Assembly (NCBI GenBank): GCA_027922465.2
Contig: BQMF02000053.1
Coordinates: forward strand, 1,116,001 to 1,180,000
Direction of reading: 5' to 3'
Source of the DNA: Turritopsis dohrnii
Lineage: Eukaryota > Cnidaria > Hydrozoa > Anthoathecata > Oceaniidae
DNA length: 64,000 nt
The translations under genes were made by a program, and so were the position numbers. The notes beneath the pieces were generated by a model. That model saw only the letters and a list, made by a program, of their open reading frames with translations, did not search any database and was not told the origin of the DNA. This document shows positions 54,441 to 64,000 of the stretch, piece by piece (within the stretch, counting starts at the first letter, position 1; each line of letters opens with the position of its first letter).

Positions 54441-55626
54441 TGAATAATGACTCCCCAGTCATAATAAACTAGATTATATTCACTCCCCCATCAAAATAAA
54501 CTAGTTAATTATAACTCCCCAGTTAATGTAAACTAATAAATTATGACTCCCTAGGGTCAACATTTCCTAGGAAATCCTGACTCCCCTGGTTTAAAATGAC
54601 TGCCCTCTAGATCTTGCTTAAAAACTTTTAAAATTCATATGGCCATTCCTTGGACCTCGAGACTTTAAAAAATTTAAATTTTGTCTGCTCAATCCTTCAC
54701 GGAATACCTTATTTTCAACTTTAGTTGAGCTGGAATCTGAGAATATCTGTGTGTCTGTCCGAACAACTTTGTGGCAGCCTGAAAAATGGCCGGATTTGGC
54801 TGAAATTTTGCACACTTGTTTCTTAGGTGAATATCTTTTTCCATTTTTTCAAAATTTTGATTTTTTGTGCCTGGGACGGGGTTTTGCGCGCAAACGGGGC
54901 TAAAACTTTGGGGCAGCTTGGAGACTTCAAAAATGGTCGGATTTGACTGAACTTTGATATATTTGAATAACTACAATTGGGCCTTCGAGTTAGTTGGAAA
55001 AAACTGAAGTTGAGCCCAGTGCGTTAAGCACGTTGGACTATATCATAAGGTATATGATAACTTATTTAGTCATTAAATTTTGTCTGGGTTTATAGTTGCG
55101 GAGTTAATATGGGTTGACATCTTCCTGGTCAGATTTCGTCATTTTCCTTTGCAAATTGGAAAATAGGACTCATTTCATTTTTTTTTTTTTTGTTTTGCTC
55201 AGATTTTTTCGCACTTACTCCTTTTGACATGAAATACTTGGGATCAGGGTCAACTGTTTAGCCATCTGCCATATTTAAACCTCCAGACAACAAATCGAAG
55301 GGCTCGCAAGTTGAACATCGAAGAGAATGTCGTTCAGCCATTTTCAAACTAAGCACAATGAAGTCTTTCTGTTCTAAACCACGCGAGTCCCAAATCAAAA
55401 CATTCGAAAAGTTAAAGATATGCACTGCAATGACTTCTTTTGATAGGTGGGGGTCATGATTAACTAGTTTATTTTGACTCCCTGGCGTTTTTCAGTCCGA
55501 AATAATGCGGAGTCATTATTTACTAAGGGAGTCATTACTTCCTAGGAAATTTCCACTCTATGGGGAGTCATTATTTCCTAGTTTATTTTAACTGGGGGAG
55601 TCATTTTTCCCAGGGAGTTAAAATAA
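54424..55626. mobile_element. 1.2 kb nested TIR element with reiterated TGACTCCCC
   Basis: Left end TAAATTTTAACTCCCCTGAA and right-end complement ATTATTTTAACTCCCTGGGA. Sub-terminal blocks repeat TGACTCCC and CTAGTTTATT many times on both sides in opposite orientation (54450-54615 and 55470-55615). Imperfect flanks TCCGGTGTCACA (54412) and TCCGCTACACC (55627) may be a degraded target duplication of about 9-11 bp. It interrupts the DIRS gene after ADFLSGV; the host frame resumes at about 55636. Confidence 0.7.
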
Positions 55627-55635
55627 TCCGCTACA

Positions 55636-56250
55636 CCGAAAAAGATTATAAACACAGCAATTGGATGTTGCATGAAAATATTTTCAAAAATATTTGCAAA
55701 AGTTGAATTTTTATCCACCAATAGATTGTTTTGCTAGCAGGTTGAATCATCAAATAACAAAGCATATATCGTATAGACCTGACCCAGGGGCATTTTTAGT
55801 AGATGCTTTTTCAGTTAATTGGTCCCTTTATAAGTGTTATCTTTTCCCTCCTTTTAGCTTACTGGGACGTGTACTGCAGAAGGTAAAAGTAGTTGGTGCT
55901 CTTGCTCTACTGATAGCACCAGATTGGTCGACACATCCATGGAATACAACATTTATGAGTATGACAGTGTGCAAACTAATAACCATCAGTCCAGGCTAGA
56001 GGAATCTCATCCTACATTTGGACATATGTCAAATTCACCCTCTGTGGAAAAAACTGACATTGTTGGCATGTCTTGTGTCACAAGCTTTCCCACCCTATAA
56101 TTTGGGCCCACGCCTTCATTTATGATCACTTACCAAGACCAGAAGAGTTAATTAGCTCCTATCTCACTTTATACTCATCCACATTTGGGAATAATTTATT
56201 CATAAAACTCCCAACAAGCTTCAACTTAAGGTAAGTCTCGTTTGTTAGGT
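55636..56250 (+). pseudogene. DIRS post-RNase H region
   Basis: EKDYKHSNWMLHENIFKNIC, then in frame 2 from 55694 KLNFYPPIDCFASRLNHQIT, ISYRPDPGAFLVDAFSVNWS and YLFPPFSLLGRVLQKVKVVG, LALLIAPDWSTHPWNTTFMS. The DCFASRLN ... VDAFSVNW ... YLFPPFSL ... APDW order is characteristic of DIRS/Ngaro-type polyproteins between RNase H and the recombinase. Stops and frameshifts occur, and no recombinase Arg/Tyr motifs follow before 56253. Confidence 0.85.
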
Positions 56251-56253
56251 GAA

Positions 56254-57584
56254 AGCTTCAGGCAACTTCACAGTATTACCAGATTTCAAATTCCAGTGAG
56301 CGTATTTGTACTCAAACATCGCTCATATGGTATAGATGTAGACGTAGAAAGTTGTTCGTAAAGAAAAAGATGTCACCTTTTACTGTTGTTATCACAAGAC
56401 AAAAAAAGTACCTATTGCATTTTGATTCCTTGGCGCTTTTAGAACGCGTGTTCAAATCGAATTGAAGTCGACTTTCACAAGCGCGCTAAGCGGACCGCTA
56501 TCGGCGGATTTCAGACTGAAAGAACAATAGCCACCTCGATCAGCGAACAACCGGCTTTAGGCTTCCATGTAGCAAGTGTGGTAATTCTTAGCGTTATTCT
56601 ATGGAAGAAAAGGAAACAACTGCATTACTATCCCCTTATATGGCGTTTTAGTTGTACGACGTCGACGTCGACGTCTTTTAAGGTATGTGCGCTAAAGTAA
56701 AGAAGACATAATTTCAATCATTGACATATAAATAATACGCAGCTTGCCTGAACGTTTCTTCCTTTTCGATAAATTTCTCTCCTATCCAATTGAGATCATA
56801 GTTGTAAACGTCTTGATTCAATATGCTTCAATGTAATTGTAATGTTAATAAAACTAATTCGACTAATTTTTGGCCCTGTTGTTGACATAAAGTTTGAGCA
56901 GTAGTGTTTCGCTCCCAAGATGCCAGACGTTATAATTAAGAGTGGCGAAAGGGCGCATTAAAACGATTAATTCATTTATTCATTTGAGTGAAGTGAACCC
57001 TCTTTGCATTGCAATATATAATAGTTAATTACATACTAGCGGTATATATGCCAAAAATAAATGATGCGCTTTGAACTTTCTTATTTTGAACTGAAAATCT
57101 GAAAATTAACAATAACAAGCGCTTAAACAGGGCGTGAAGAACTGCGATCTTACTAACTGACTGACAGACTGACAGACACGGGGATATGAAAGATCAGCTA
57201 CCTTGCGGCGCTGACCAATAAGGTACTCGTTTGCTCATTGTTAAGACACATGGCAGTTGTACTAATGATGGTTTTCCACTAGGAGGGTCAGAACACGCAG
57301 AGCGAGGCGGCTTTTTATTTTAACACAATGACCGCTAAATTATCCGCTACGCGCGTTTTTATTTAACTTCCACTTCCAAAGATAAGTGGATTACCGAAAC
57401 GTATAAACAGAAAAAGTAAAGATTACACTATTATTTGCCAATCTCATATCAAGTTGCTCATTGGTTAAAAAACCACAGTTTGCAAAGGAGCTAATGAAAA
57501 CAACTTAGTATAATAAAAATAAAAACAAATGAAAAAAAATAATTCAAAAAATTGTTAAAATAAAATCTTCAACGACATATATCC
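56254..57584 (-). repeat. Tandem unit U2
   Basis: Runs from AGCTTCAGGCAACTTCACAG through a GACGTCGACGTCGACGTC palindrome (56658-56675), the Helentron 5' end (minus strand, 57222) and CCGCTACGCGCG to GACATATATCC. Highly similar to U3. Confidence 0.85.
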
Positions 57585-59747
57585 TAGTAGCTTCAGGCAA
57601 CTTTACAGTATTACCAGATTTGAAATTGCACTGAGCATGTTTGTAATCAAACTTATCTCACGTGGTGTAGGTGTAGACGTAGAAGGTTTTTGTTAAAGAT
57701 ATAGATGACTCTTTTTACTGTTGTTATCACAAGAAAAAAGAAGCATACAAAGAAGTGCATATTGCATATTCATTGGTTGACGCTTTTGGAACGCGCGTTG
57801 AAGTGGACTTTTAAAATCGCGCTGATCGGACCGCTATCGACGGTCTTCAGACCGAAAGAACGATATTCCCCTCGCACAGCGCGTTTAAAAGGACCTAGTA
57901 GGAAACCGGCTAAAGGCTTTCTTGTAGCGAGTGTGGTAATTCTTAGCGTTACCCGGTGGACGGTTGGACAAAAAAAACGATCACCATGTGACTGTCCGGA
58001 ACCGATTACCACGATCCACCATGAAATGTATATGTAGCCAACAATTGTCATCAAAGAAAGTCATAAAGCTAAAACGCCGATTGCTTGTGGTGTTTGGCTA
58101 ATAACATTTTTTTATTAAAAACATGCTGGTCTCTGTTATTCAAATTTGTTGTTTAGTAGAATGACAGATAAATCCTTAAGTAAACAAGTTTATTAAGTAT
58201 TTCAACATTATGAAGCGAAATGCGAGAATGTGTTGACTGACGTCATTTATTTTCGTCAGCACACATGCATCATTACATTTCGATAAAAATTCAGTCACAT
58301 AACCTCTCTCTTGCGTATAGTTAAAAATAAAAATATTTCAGCTGTTAATCCAATAGTTGATCAATAAAAGTTGAGTGAAAGTTGCATATCGAAAAAATAA
58401 TCTCATGAAATACTCGTAGATTTGAACAATGAAACGATCGCTGATTCTAAGTGGTGCATAACTCCTTGCCATTACATTTGATAGCCAGCTGCATTTTACA
58501 GAGCACATCAACATGCTATGCAGAAAGACCAGTGCCAAATCTAGTTCCTTGAAAATAATTTCCTATTCTATGCAAGAAAAGGAAAAAACTGCATTACTAT
58601 CCCCTTTAATGGCGTTTTAGTTGTACGACGTCGACGTCGACGTCTTTTAAGGTATGTGCGCTAAAGTAAAGAAGACATAATTTCAATCATTGACATATAA
58701 ATAATAAGTAGCTTGCCTGACCGTTTCTTCCTTTTCGATAAATTTCTCTCCTATCCAATTGAGACCATAGTTGTAAACGTCTTGATTCAATGTGCTTCAA
58801 TGTAATTGTAATGTTAATAAAACTAATTCGACTAATTTTTGGCCCTGTTGTTGACATAAAAATTGAGCAGTAGTGTTTCGCTCCCAAGATGCCAGACGTT
58901 ATAATTAAGAGTGGCGAAAGGGCGCATTAAAGCGATTAATTCATTTATTCATTTGAGTTAAGTGAACCCTCTTTGCATTGCAATATATAATAGTTAATTA
59001 CATACCAGCAGTATATATGCCAAAAATAAATGTTGTGCTTTGAACTTTCTTATTTTAAACTGAAAATCTGAAAATTAAAAATAACAAGCGCTTAAACAGG
59101 GCGTGAAGAACTGCGATCTTACTAACTGACTGACAGACTGATAGACACGGGGATATGAAAGATCAGCTACCTTGCGGCGCTGACCAATAAAGTACTCGTT
59201 CCCTCGATGTTAAGACACATGGCAGTTGTACTAATGATGCTTGTCTAATAGGGGTTTCAGAATACGCTGAGCGATGTGGCTTTTTTTTAACATAATGAGC
59301 GCTGAATACACCTTTCCCGAATTTCTGTTTAAATGTCGAGTTAATGCTTAGTTATCAAGTTTAGCCTCGTTTCTATGTTTCTTACTGTTTTTCTAATTGC
59401 ATAATGTTTTCAGTAAAAAATAGTTACACGTTCTTTCAGTTCCCCAGTGGAATAATTAGAAGTAATTAATGGTTTGAAAAAGAGGCGAAACTTAGAGGCT
59501 AGGCTATAACACGGCGTTTAAACAGAAATTCGGGAAAGGTCTATTATCCGCTACGCGCGTTTTTATTTAATTTCCACTTCCAAAGATAAATGGAGCACCG
59601 AAACGTATAAACAGAAAAAGTAAAGATTACACTATTATTATTGCCAATCTCATATCAAGTTGCTCATTGGTTAAAAAACCACAGTTTACAAAGGAGCTAA
59701 TGAAAACAACTTAATAGAATAAAAATAAAAACAAATGAAAAAAAACA
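57585..59747 (-). repeat. Tandem unit U3 with two insertions
   Basis: Same order as U2. It differs by about 610 extra bases at 57954-58563, which contain the leader repeat of the TRAF-flanking unit (58030-58200), and by MITE M1 at 59307-59543. The palindrome copy is at 58627-58644. Open frames of 94-110 codons near 57705-58054 are not conserved in U2. Confidence 0.85.
59307..59543. mobile_element. MITE M1, complete, with empty site
   Basis: TACACCTTTCCCGAATTTCT at the left and its inverse ending GGGAAAGGTCTA at the right. U1 (GCTGAATTATCCGCTACG) and U2 (GCTAAATTATCCGCTACG) show the uninterrupted site. 237 bp, no ORF. Confidence 0.85.
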
Positions 59748-60409
59748 AGATGCCCTACCGGGCAGAAGTATTCCTGCAGATGACTGGAAGACTTTCTAGA
59801 AAGATTTCAGAAAGAACTGGTATTAGTTTACGCTTTAAAACCATATGCATAATGCAGAATGATGTTGCGGTATTTTACATTTTACCTTTTAACAACGATA
59901 ACAATTAAACTTTGTTGTCTCATATAAAACTTCAGTCTTGCTTCAATTTAGAGATTTTTTGAAAAAGATTTTAATTCAAAGTTGTATTCCCTAAAGAATC
60001 TTCAAGAAGTAATTACGGTAGTAGCGATAGCGAATACCGTATTAAAACAGCCGCGGACTCCTACTCCTACTACTCCTCCTCCTACACCGGCCGAAATGGC
60101 AATTAGTCTGTGGTTTAGAGTCTGCGAGACTCTACTAATAACGCAATGTAAGTTTTAATGAAGGAACGCAGCCTTTGAATTTTGGAAGCTTTTCTGTAAC
60201 AAACATTTAAAAGTAGATTGCGTTTTGTTTCAAAAGTACATAATCTGATATTTTGTAGCTTAATCCATGAAAGAATGAATTCTTATCAAATAGCCCTACA
60301 TAAAAATGGGACTTTTAGTTCATTACGCTAACTGAAAATACTTGATATTTTGCTTTTCTTGACGGTAAAGCTTATCAGTTCAAAATTTCATATTACCTCA
60401 GTTGTTAGC
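59748..60409 (+). repeat. Segmental repeat block A, copy 1
   Basis: Nearly identical to 63014-63662. It contains a short frame (59750-59908, 52 codons) open in both copies and a CTCCTACTACTCCTCCTCCT triplet tract at about 60060-60083. A 13-bp GACGGTAAAGCTT at 60361-60373 is absent from copy 2. Confidence 0.85.
59750..59908 (+). CDS. Hypothetical 52-residue ORF, repeated at 63016
   Basis: ATG at 59750: MPYRAEVFLQMTGRLSRKIS ... ICIMQNDVAVFYILPFNNDN, TAA at 59906. The copy at 63016-63174 has the same length with about four amino-acid changes (G/D, L/S, T/K, A/V) and no stop. I do not recognise it. All noticed differences change the protein, which argues against constraint. It may be the tail of a transposon gene. 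Confidence 0.25.
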   Translation: MPYRAEVFLQMTGRLSRKISERTGISLRFKTICIMQNDVAVFYILPFNNDNN

Positions 60410-61546
60410 CTATTCAGAATATATAAAACAAATATATTACAATATTAAAATCAGTTGGTAGACAATAAGAAATAAAAAATTAGATATTCTTAGAATATAA
60501 AACAAAAATAGGTAATAGACTTTATCCTAACTAAAAGGAGAAGGAACAGACAAATGCGAAATTAAGAAAGGCGACTTGCTGTGATGAAAACTTTGATAAC
60601 TCAAATTGGGGGAATAGAGCGCTTTGAAAAGCGATTGGATATCGTGAAACTAATGAATTAAAGAATAAGCAAACAAACACACACACACACACATAAAAAA
60701 AGTTAACATAAATTAAATACACTTAGATTTCATGCATGCAATTTCAAAGTCATCCGTTTCCCTAGTAACTTTGGTGCGATGACATCTCGAACCACGAATA
60801 CACATCAGAGCCGCACGAAGTATCATGAAAGATAGTCTGCAACGTATCATTGAATAAACTCTTTCATATCTCTCCCCTGATTTCATAGCGATAACGTTAG
60901 CCACATGTTTATGGAATTTTGAACATTCGGGACCTACACCTCCTCCGACAGAAAAAACTAATGGTGTGAAGGTTCCATGTTCAATGTTCATTATGCGCTG
61001 GTTGTAATTGCGTTTTTTTTCTCTCTCGTGATTTTGAAGCACTTTTTCAATTTCTAGATGCTTTTGTGATTGACAATTAGCGTTAGTAATTCTTACATCG
61101 AAGTAAGCGTTCTGTCCTTTTCTCCAAACACTACGAGCACCTATGTCAGGCCGGGCACTATCTCCATTCAGACCGTTGATAGTTTCGATTGTAATCGGCT
61201 GAAGGGGTGGTTCTAATTCAACATCATGAACAATTCGCTTCAGTAATTCTGCTTCGTAATCCCTGATTTCGTTATGGCGTTGGGTGACAAAACCTCCTTT
61301 TTTACAGTTTAAAGCATGGGTAACATCATATGTCTGTCCACATGGACATTTCGAGGGTAGACCTTTCAGATGTTTTGCGTATCGTATGTTAATCGCATCT
61401 CGGAATTCGCCTTTATTAAGAACAAAGTCATAATCCTCGAGGGGCAATACTGACAGCCAGCTTGAAGCACCCTTCTCCTTGCTTTCCATGACAGCTTTCA
61501 GGGTTTCTGCTGGTAGTTCTCTCTCTATTCTTTCAGATTTCATTTT
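60410..61546 (-). mobile_element. 1137-bp insertion carrying an endonuclease-like ORF
   Basis: Copy 2 of the duplication joins GTTGTTAGC directly to TAACTATACACT (63654-63673). In copy 1 the same two sequences are separated by 60410-61546, so the segment is a clean insertion here or a clean deletion there. The coding strand starts three bases inside the right boundary and the left boundary lies about 300 bases past the stop, the shape of a 5'-truncated non-LTR insertion. No poly-A and no perfect target duplication were seen (TTAGC against TTAAC flanks). Confidence 0.8.
60713..61543 (-). CDS. Retroelement-type restriction-like endonuclease domain protein, 276 residues
   Basis: Seen: ATG at 61543, intact to TAA at 60713. 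Residues 28-50 hold GASSWLSVLPLEDYDFVLNK. About residue 88 begins a CCHC knuckle CPCGQTYDVTHALNCKKGGF. About residue 152 starts RPDIGARSVWRKGQNAYFDV, an R-P-D ... D-V pattern. Near the end are FTPLVFSVGGGVGPE, RLSFMILRAALMCIRGSR. Known: a CCHC motif followed by R-PD...D-V is the arrangement of the restriction-like endonuclease (PD-(D/E)XK fold) at the C-terminus of early-branching non-LTR retrotransposons, which nicks the target DNA. Closely similar proteins follow an RT domain in other invertebrate genomes, from memory. Inference: this is the C-terminal third of such an element, 5'-truncated so that an internal Met lies at the edge. No stops or shifts, so the insertion is young. Confidence 0.7.
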   Translation of the reverse strand: MKSERIERELPAETLKAVMESKEKGASSWLSVLPLEDYDFVLNKGEFRDAINIRYAKHLKGLPSKCPCGQTYDVTHALNCKKGGFVTQRHNEIRDYEAELLKRIVHDVELEPPLQPITIETINGLNGDSARPDIGARSVWRKGQNAYFDVRITNANCQSQKHLEIEKVLQNHEREKKRNYNQRIMNIEHGTFTPLVFSVGGGVGPECSKFHKHVANVIAMKSGERYERVYSMIRCRLSFMILRAALMCIRGSRCHRTKVTRETDDFEIACMKSKCI

Positions 61547-63013
61547 TAACTATACACTATATGTTTCTGTATTAAGGCTTTCAAAGATCTAGTTCGAAAA
61601 AGCAGTTATTTGTTTGAATTCATTTTTGGTTTCATGAAATTATAATTAAAAACATATTTTTTTTTTTCGAAACGCGTGTTTTTTTTCTACACATAGTCTT
61701 ACAAAATATTTTCTTATAAAAAAATCATATACAGCTCATATCACGCCTGTATAATTCTTTTGTCTTTAATAAATTAATTTCTGGTGGTTTATGATTAGAC
61801 CCTTTTTACACTAACTAATAATTTTAACAAATTTATCGTTTATGCCTGTTTTCCACCAGTGAAATATAAAAAAACACAAGCCTCAAAGAACTTTGTGGTA
61901 ACTTTTCATAACTTTAAGTAAAATTGCTGCCACCGTTTTGCGCCATCTGGCTCTTGTTAAGTAATAGAAAGTTTTTCGCGTCAAGAAAAGTCTGTGCTTA
62001 AACTTCGAATTCATTTAATTACATTCCCGAGAGCATCATAAAAGTTAAGAGACTTTGAAAAATTTTGCCGGAGATCAAGCTTAAAAAGGAACACCGTCAG
62101 TTTAAAAATCCATTAGAGAACACTCTTCCGTGGACGTTTCAAAATACTCCTTTTAAAACTATACAGTATGAAAATCTTTATGTTGTTTGTACCTGAACTT
62201 CATAATAAAAACTTTTACTTGGCCTTGCGAAATAATAAAAATATCTGTGTTTCCTTTTTATCGTCAGCTTGATAGTATACAAATTTTAGAATCATACAAT
62301 ATTTTAAATTCGACTAGTCAATAAAAAAAGTGGTCATCTATTGATTAATAAAATGGGTATAAGCTGATTAGGAAAATGAGCTGTGCTTCAAGATTCCAGA
62401 GCTTTATAAAAACAGGATAGCTTACCTAAGAACATGAAATAGAAAATTGTATTATATTTAGAAAAAGACTAGTAGAAACCTTACGCATTTTTTTAAATCG
62501 ATGTAAGCATACCGTTTTTGTAGTCGTTCATATCTGATTTGAAGCATCAAAAACTGCTTATTTATCACGAATAACTACTAAGAGTATTAGTTTCACGTAG
62601 ATTATCAGTTTGGATCATAAATGTTCTTTATTCTTTTAAGTTTGACAGCCGTATAACCTCTTCTATATCCATATATTCAACCAAGAAATTTTCCCAGATC
62701 TACGCGTGCTTCTTCGCTTCCATTTTTAAAACAACTACGGAAAACGTAAGAACGTTGCATAAGACTCACATGAAACAACATTTCTACCTTGGCATCTGCG
62801 ATTTAGCCATATGTTAATTATTCCTTTCACTGGAGCTTATATTTTACACTTTTAGAGTCTTTTCAAGCAAAGTACTTGTATAAAATGAATATAGTGTGAG
62901 TTTAGACTGTTAAATCATAAAAAGAATGTAAGTTGGGAACATTAATGATTTGAGTGGCTATTTCCCATCGACAAAAATTGGTCTAGGTTTGGACAGTGAA
63001 AAAAAAAGAAACA
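61547..63013. repeat. Segmental repeat block B, copy 1, and unique flank
   Basis: 61547-61880 is nearly identical to 63663-64000, where the window ends. The remainder up to 63013 has no second copy in view and no recognisable gene. Together with block A it forms a tandem duplication with a period of about 3.27 kb. Confidence 0.8.
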
Positions 63014-64000
63014 AGATGCCCTACCGGGCAGAAGTATTCCTGCAGATGACTGGAAGACTTTCTAGAAAGATTTCAGAAAGAACTGATATTAGTTCACGCT
63101 TTAAAAAGATATGCATAATGCAGAATGATGTTGTGGTATTTTACATTTTACCTTTTAACAACGATAACAATTAAACTTTGTTGTCTCATATAAAACTTCA
63201 GTCTTGCTTCAATTTAGAGATTTTTTGAAAAAGATTTTAATTCAAAGTTGTATTCCCTAAAGAATCTTCAAGAAGTAATTACGGTAGTAGCGATAGCGAA
63301 TACCGTATTAAAACACCCGCGGACTCCTACTCCTACTACTCCTCCTCCTACTCCGGCCGAAATGGCAATTAGTCTGTGATTTAGAGTCTGCGAGACTCTA
63401 CTAATAACGCAATGTAAGTTTTAATGAAGGAACGCAGCCTTCGAATTTTGGAAGCTTTTCTGTAACAAACATTTAAAAGTAGATTGCGTTTTGTTTCAAA
63501 AGTACATAATCTGATATTTTGTAGCTTAATCCATGAAAGAATGAATTCTTATCAAATAGCCCTACATAAAAATGGGAGTTTTAGTTCATTACGCTAACTG
63601 AAAATACTTGATATTTTGCTTTTCTTATCAATTCAAAATTTCATATCACCTCAGTTGTTAGCTAACTATACACTATATGTTTCTGTATTAAGGCTTTCAA
63701 AGATCTAGTTCGAAAAGGCAGTTATTTGTTTGAATTCATTTTTGGTTTCATGAAATTATAATTAAAAACATATTTTTTTTTTTCGAAACGCGTGTATTTT
63801 TTCTACACATAGTCTTACAAAAAATTTTCTTATAAAAAAATCATATACACCTCATATCACGCATGTATAATTCTTTTGTCTTTAATAAATTAATTTCTGT
63901 TGGTTTATGATTAGACTCTTTTTACACTAACTAATAATTTTAACAAATTTATCGTTTATGCCTGTTTTCCACCAGTGAAATATAAAAAAACACAAGCCTC
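63014..64000. repeat. Segmental repeat, copy 2 (A joined to B)
   Basis: Block A (63014-63662) continues without interruption into block B (63663-64000), giving the empty site for the 60410-61546 segment. It contains the second copy of the 52-codon frame (63016-63174). The window ends within the repeat. Confidence 0.85.

Larger units (their letters stand above)
52720..56253 (+). mobile_element. DIRS-type (tyrosine-recombinase) retroelement, 3.5 kb
   Basis: The boundary is inferred from the U2/U3 junction at 57576-57592, where GACATATATCC-TAGT-AGCTTCAGGC is continuous. Here GACATATATCC (to 52719) and AGCTTCAGGC (from 56254) are 3.5 kb apart. Contents in order: gag-like frames, RT thumb, RNase H and the post-RNase H region, with a 1.2 kb nested element. 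No tyrosine recombinase was recognised and the RT palm is missing, so it is internally deleted. DIRS assignment is from the RNase H and following motifs. Confidence 0.75.

Noticed and set aside
56658..56675. Cloning-vector or linker contamination suggested by SalI/AatII-like steps
   Set aside because: The palindrome recurs in the same context in U3 with diverged flanks, so it is genomic.
57705..58054. Overlapping open frames of 94-110 codons on both strands
   Set aside because: They lie in tandem unit U3; the corresponding stretch of U2 does not keep either frame and no domain is visible.
1..64000. CRISPR arrays, bacterial operons or riboswitches
   Set aside because: No regular spacer-repeat arrays or prokaryotic gene organisation; all tandem repeats here are minisatellites or microsatellites in animal DNA.

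Overview
The window is animal nuclear DNA: AT-rich, with spliced exon fragments, no operons, and transposons from several superfamilies nested in each other. TRAF-type exons (RING, zinc finger, coiled coil, MATH), a DIRS-type retroelement, Helitron/Helentron-like elements, a P2X7-tail-like domain and a tRNA-derived SINE fit an invertebrate. Cnidarian is my best guess, but the sequence does not prove it. No bacterial or organellar genes were seen.

The only host-type genes are three degenerate copies of a TRAF-like gene on the + strand. Copy 0 (1-1043) holds the coiled coil and a clean two-exon MATH domain. Copy 1 (19138-19867) keeps RING and zinc-finger exons and has lost the rest. Copy 2 (24470-41776) keeps RING, zinc-finger and coiled-coil exons but is broken. 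The copies belong to a duplicated unit that also carries a minus-strand, signal-peptide-like sequence (about 6870-7900, 23358-24260, 42640-43560). Comparing copies gives empty sites that date and bound many insertions.

1-19 kb: TRAF copy 0, Helentron-like pieces, several MITEs, a 3.5 kb terminal-inverted-repeat element (9711-13222) enclosing a Helitron N-terminal-like ORF, a pogo-like transposase fragment (14976-16020) and a second copy of the 9.7 kb family with a GC-rich MITE nested in it (16838-18028). 19-24 kb: TRAF copy 1, its next intron split by a 2.85 kb dead pogo-like transposon (20482-23331). 24-32 kb: TRAF copy 2 RING exon, then a roughly 7.2 kb foldback-like insertion whose inverted arms are made of tandem repeats and which contains two TTAA-flanked elements, a LINE tail and a SINE. 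32-40 kb: the copy 2 zinc-finger exon is split by a 7.9 kb insertion with an 8-bp target duplication. This is a small TIR element into which a 7.3 kb Helentron-like element inserted, itself carrying a TTAA-flanked element with a P2X7-tail-like ORF.

40-52 kb: remaining TRAF copy 2 exons, duplicated flanking repeats, and a minus-strand LINE (49267 down to about 45428) cut by an inverted-repeat element that is in turn cut by a 1.88 kb Helentron-like element. A minus-strand Helentron-like copy follows (49268-52479). 52-64 kb: three tandem units, a DIRS-type element inserted at one unit junction, then a recent tandem duplication (from 59748 and from 63010). One duplicate carries a sharply bounded 1.14 kb insert encoding a 276-residue protein with a CCHC knuckle and restriction-like endonuclease motifs.

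All product calls come from motif recognition by eye. No alignments or searches were run.
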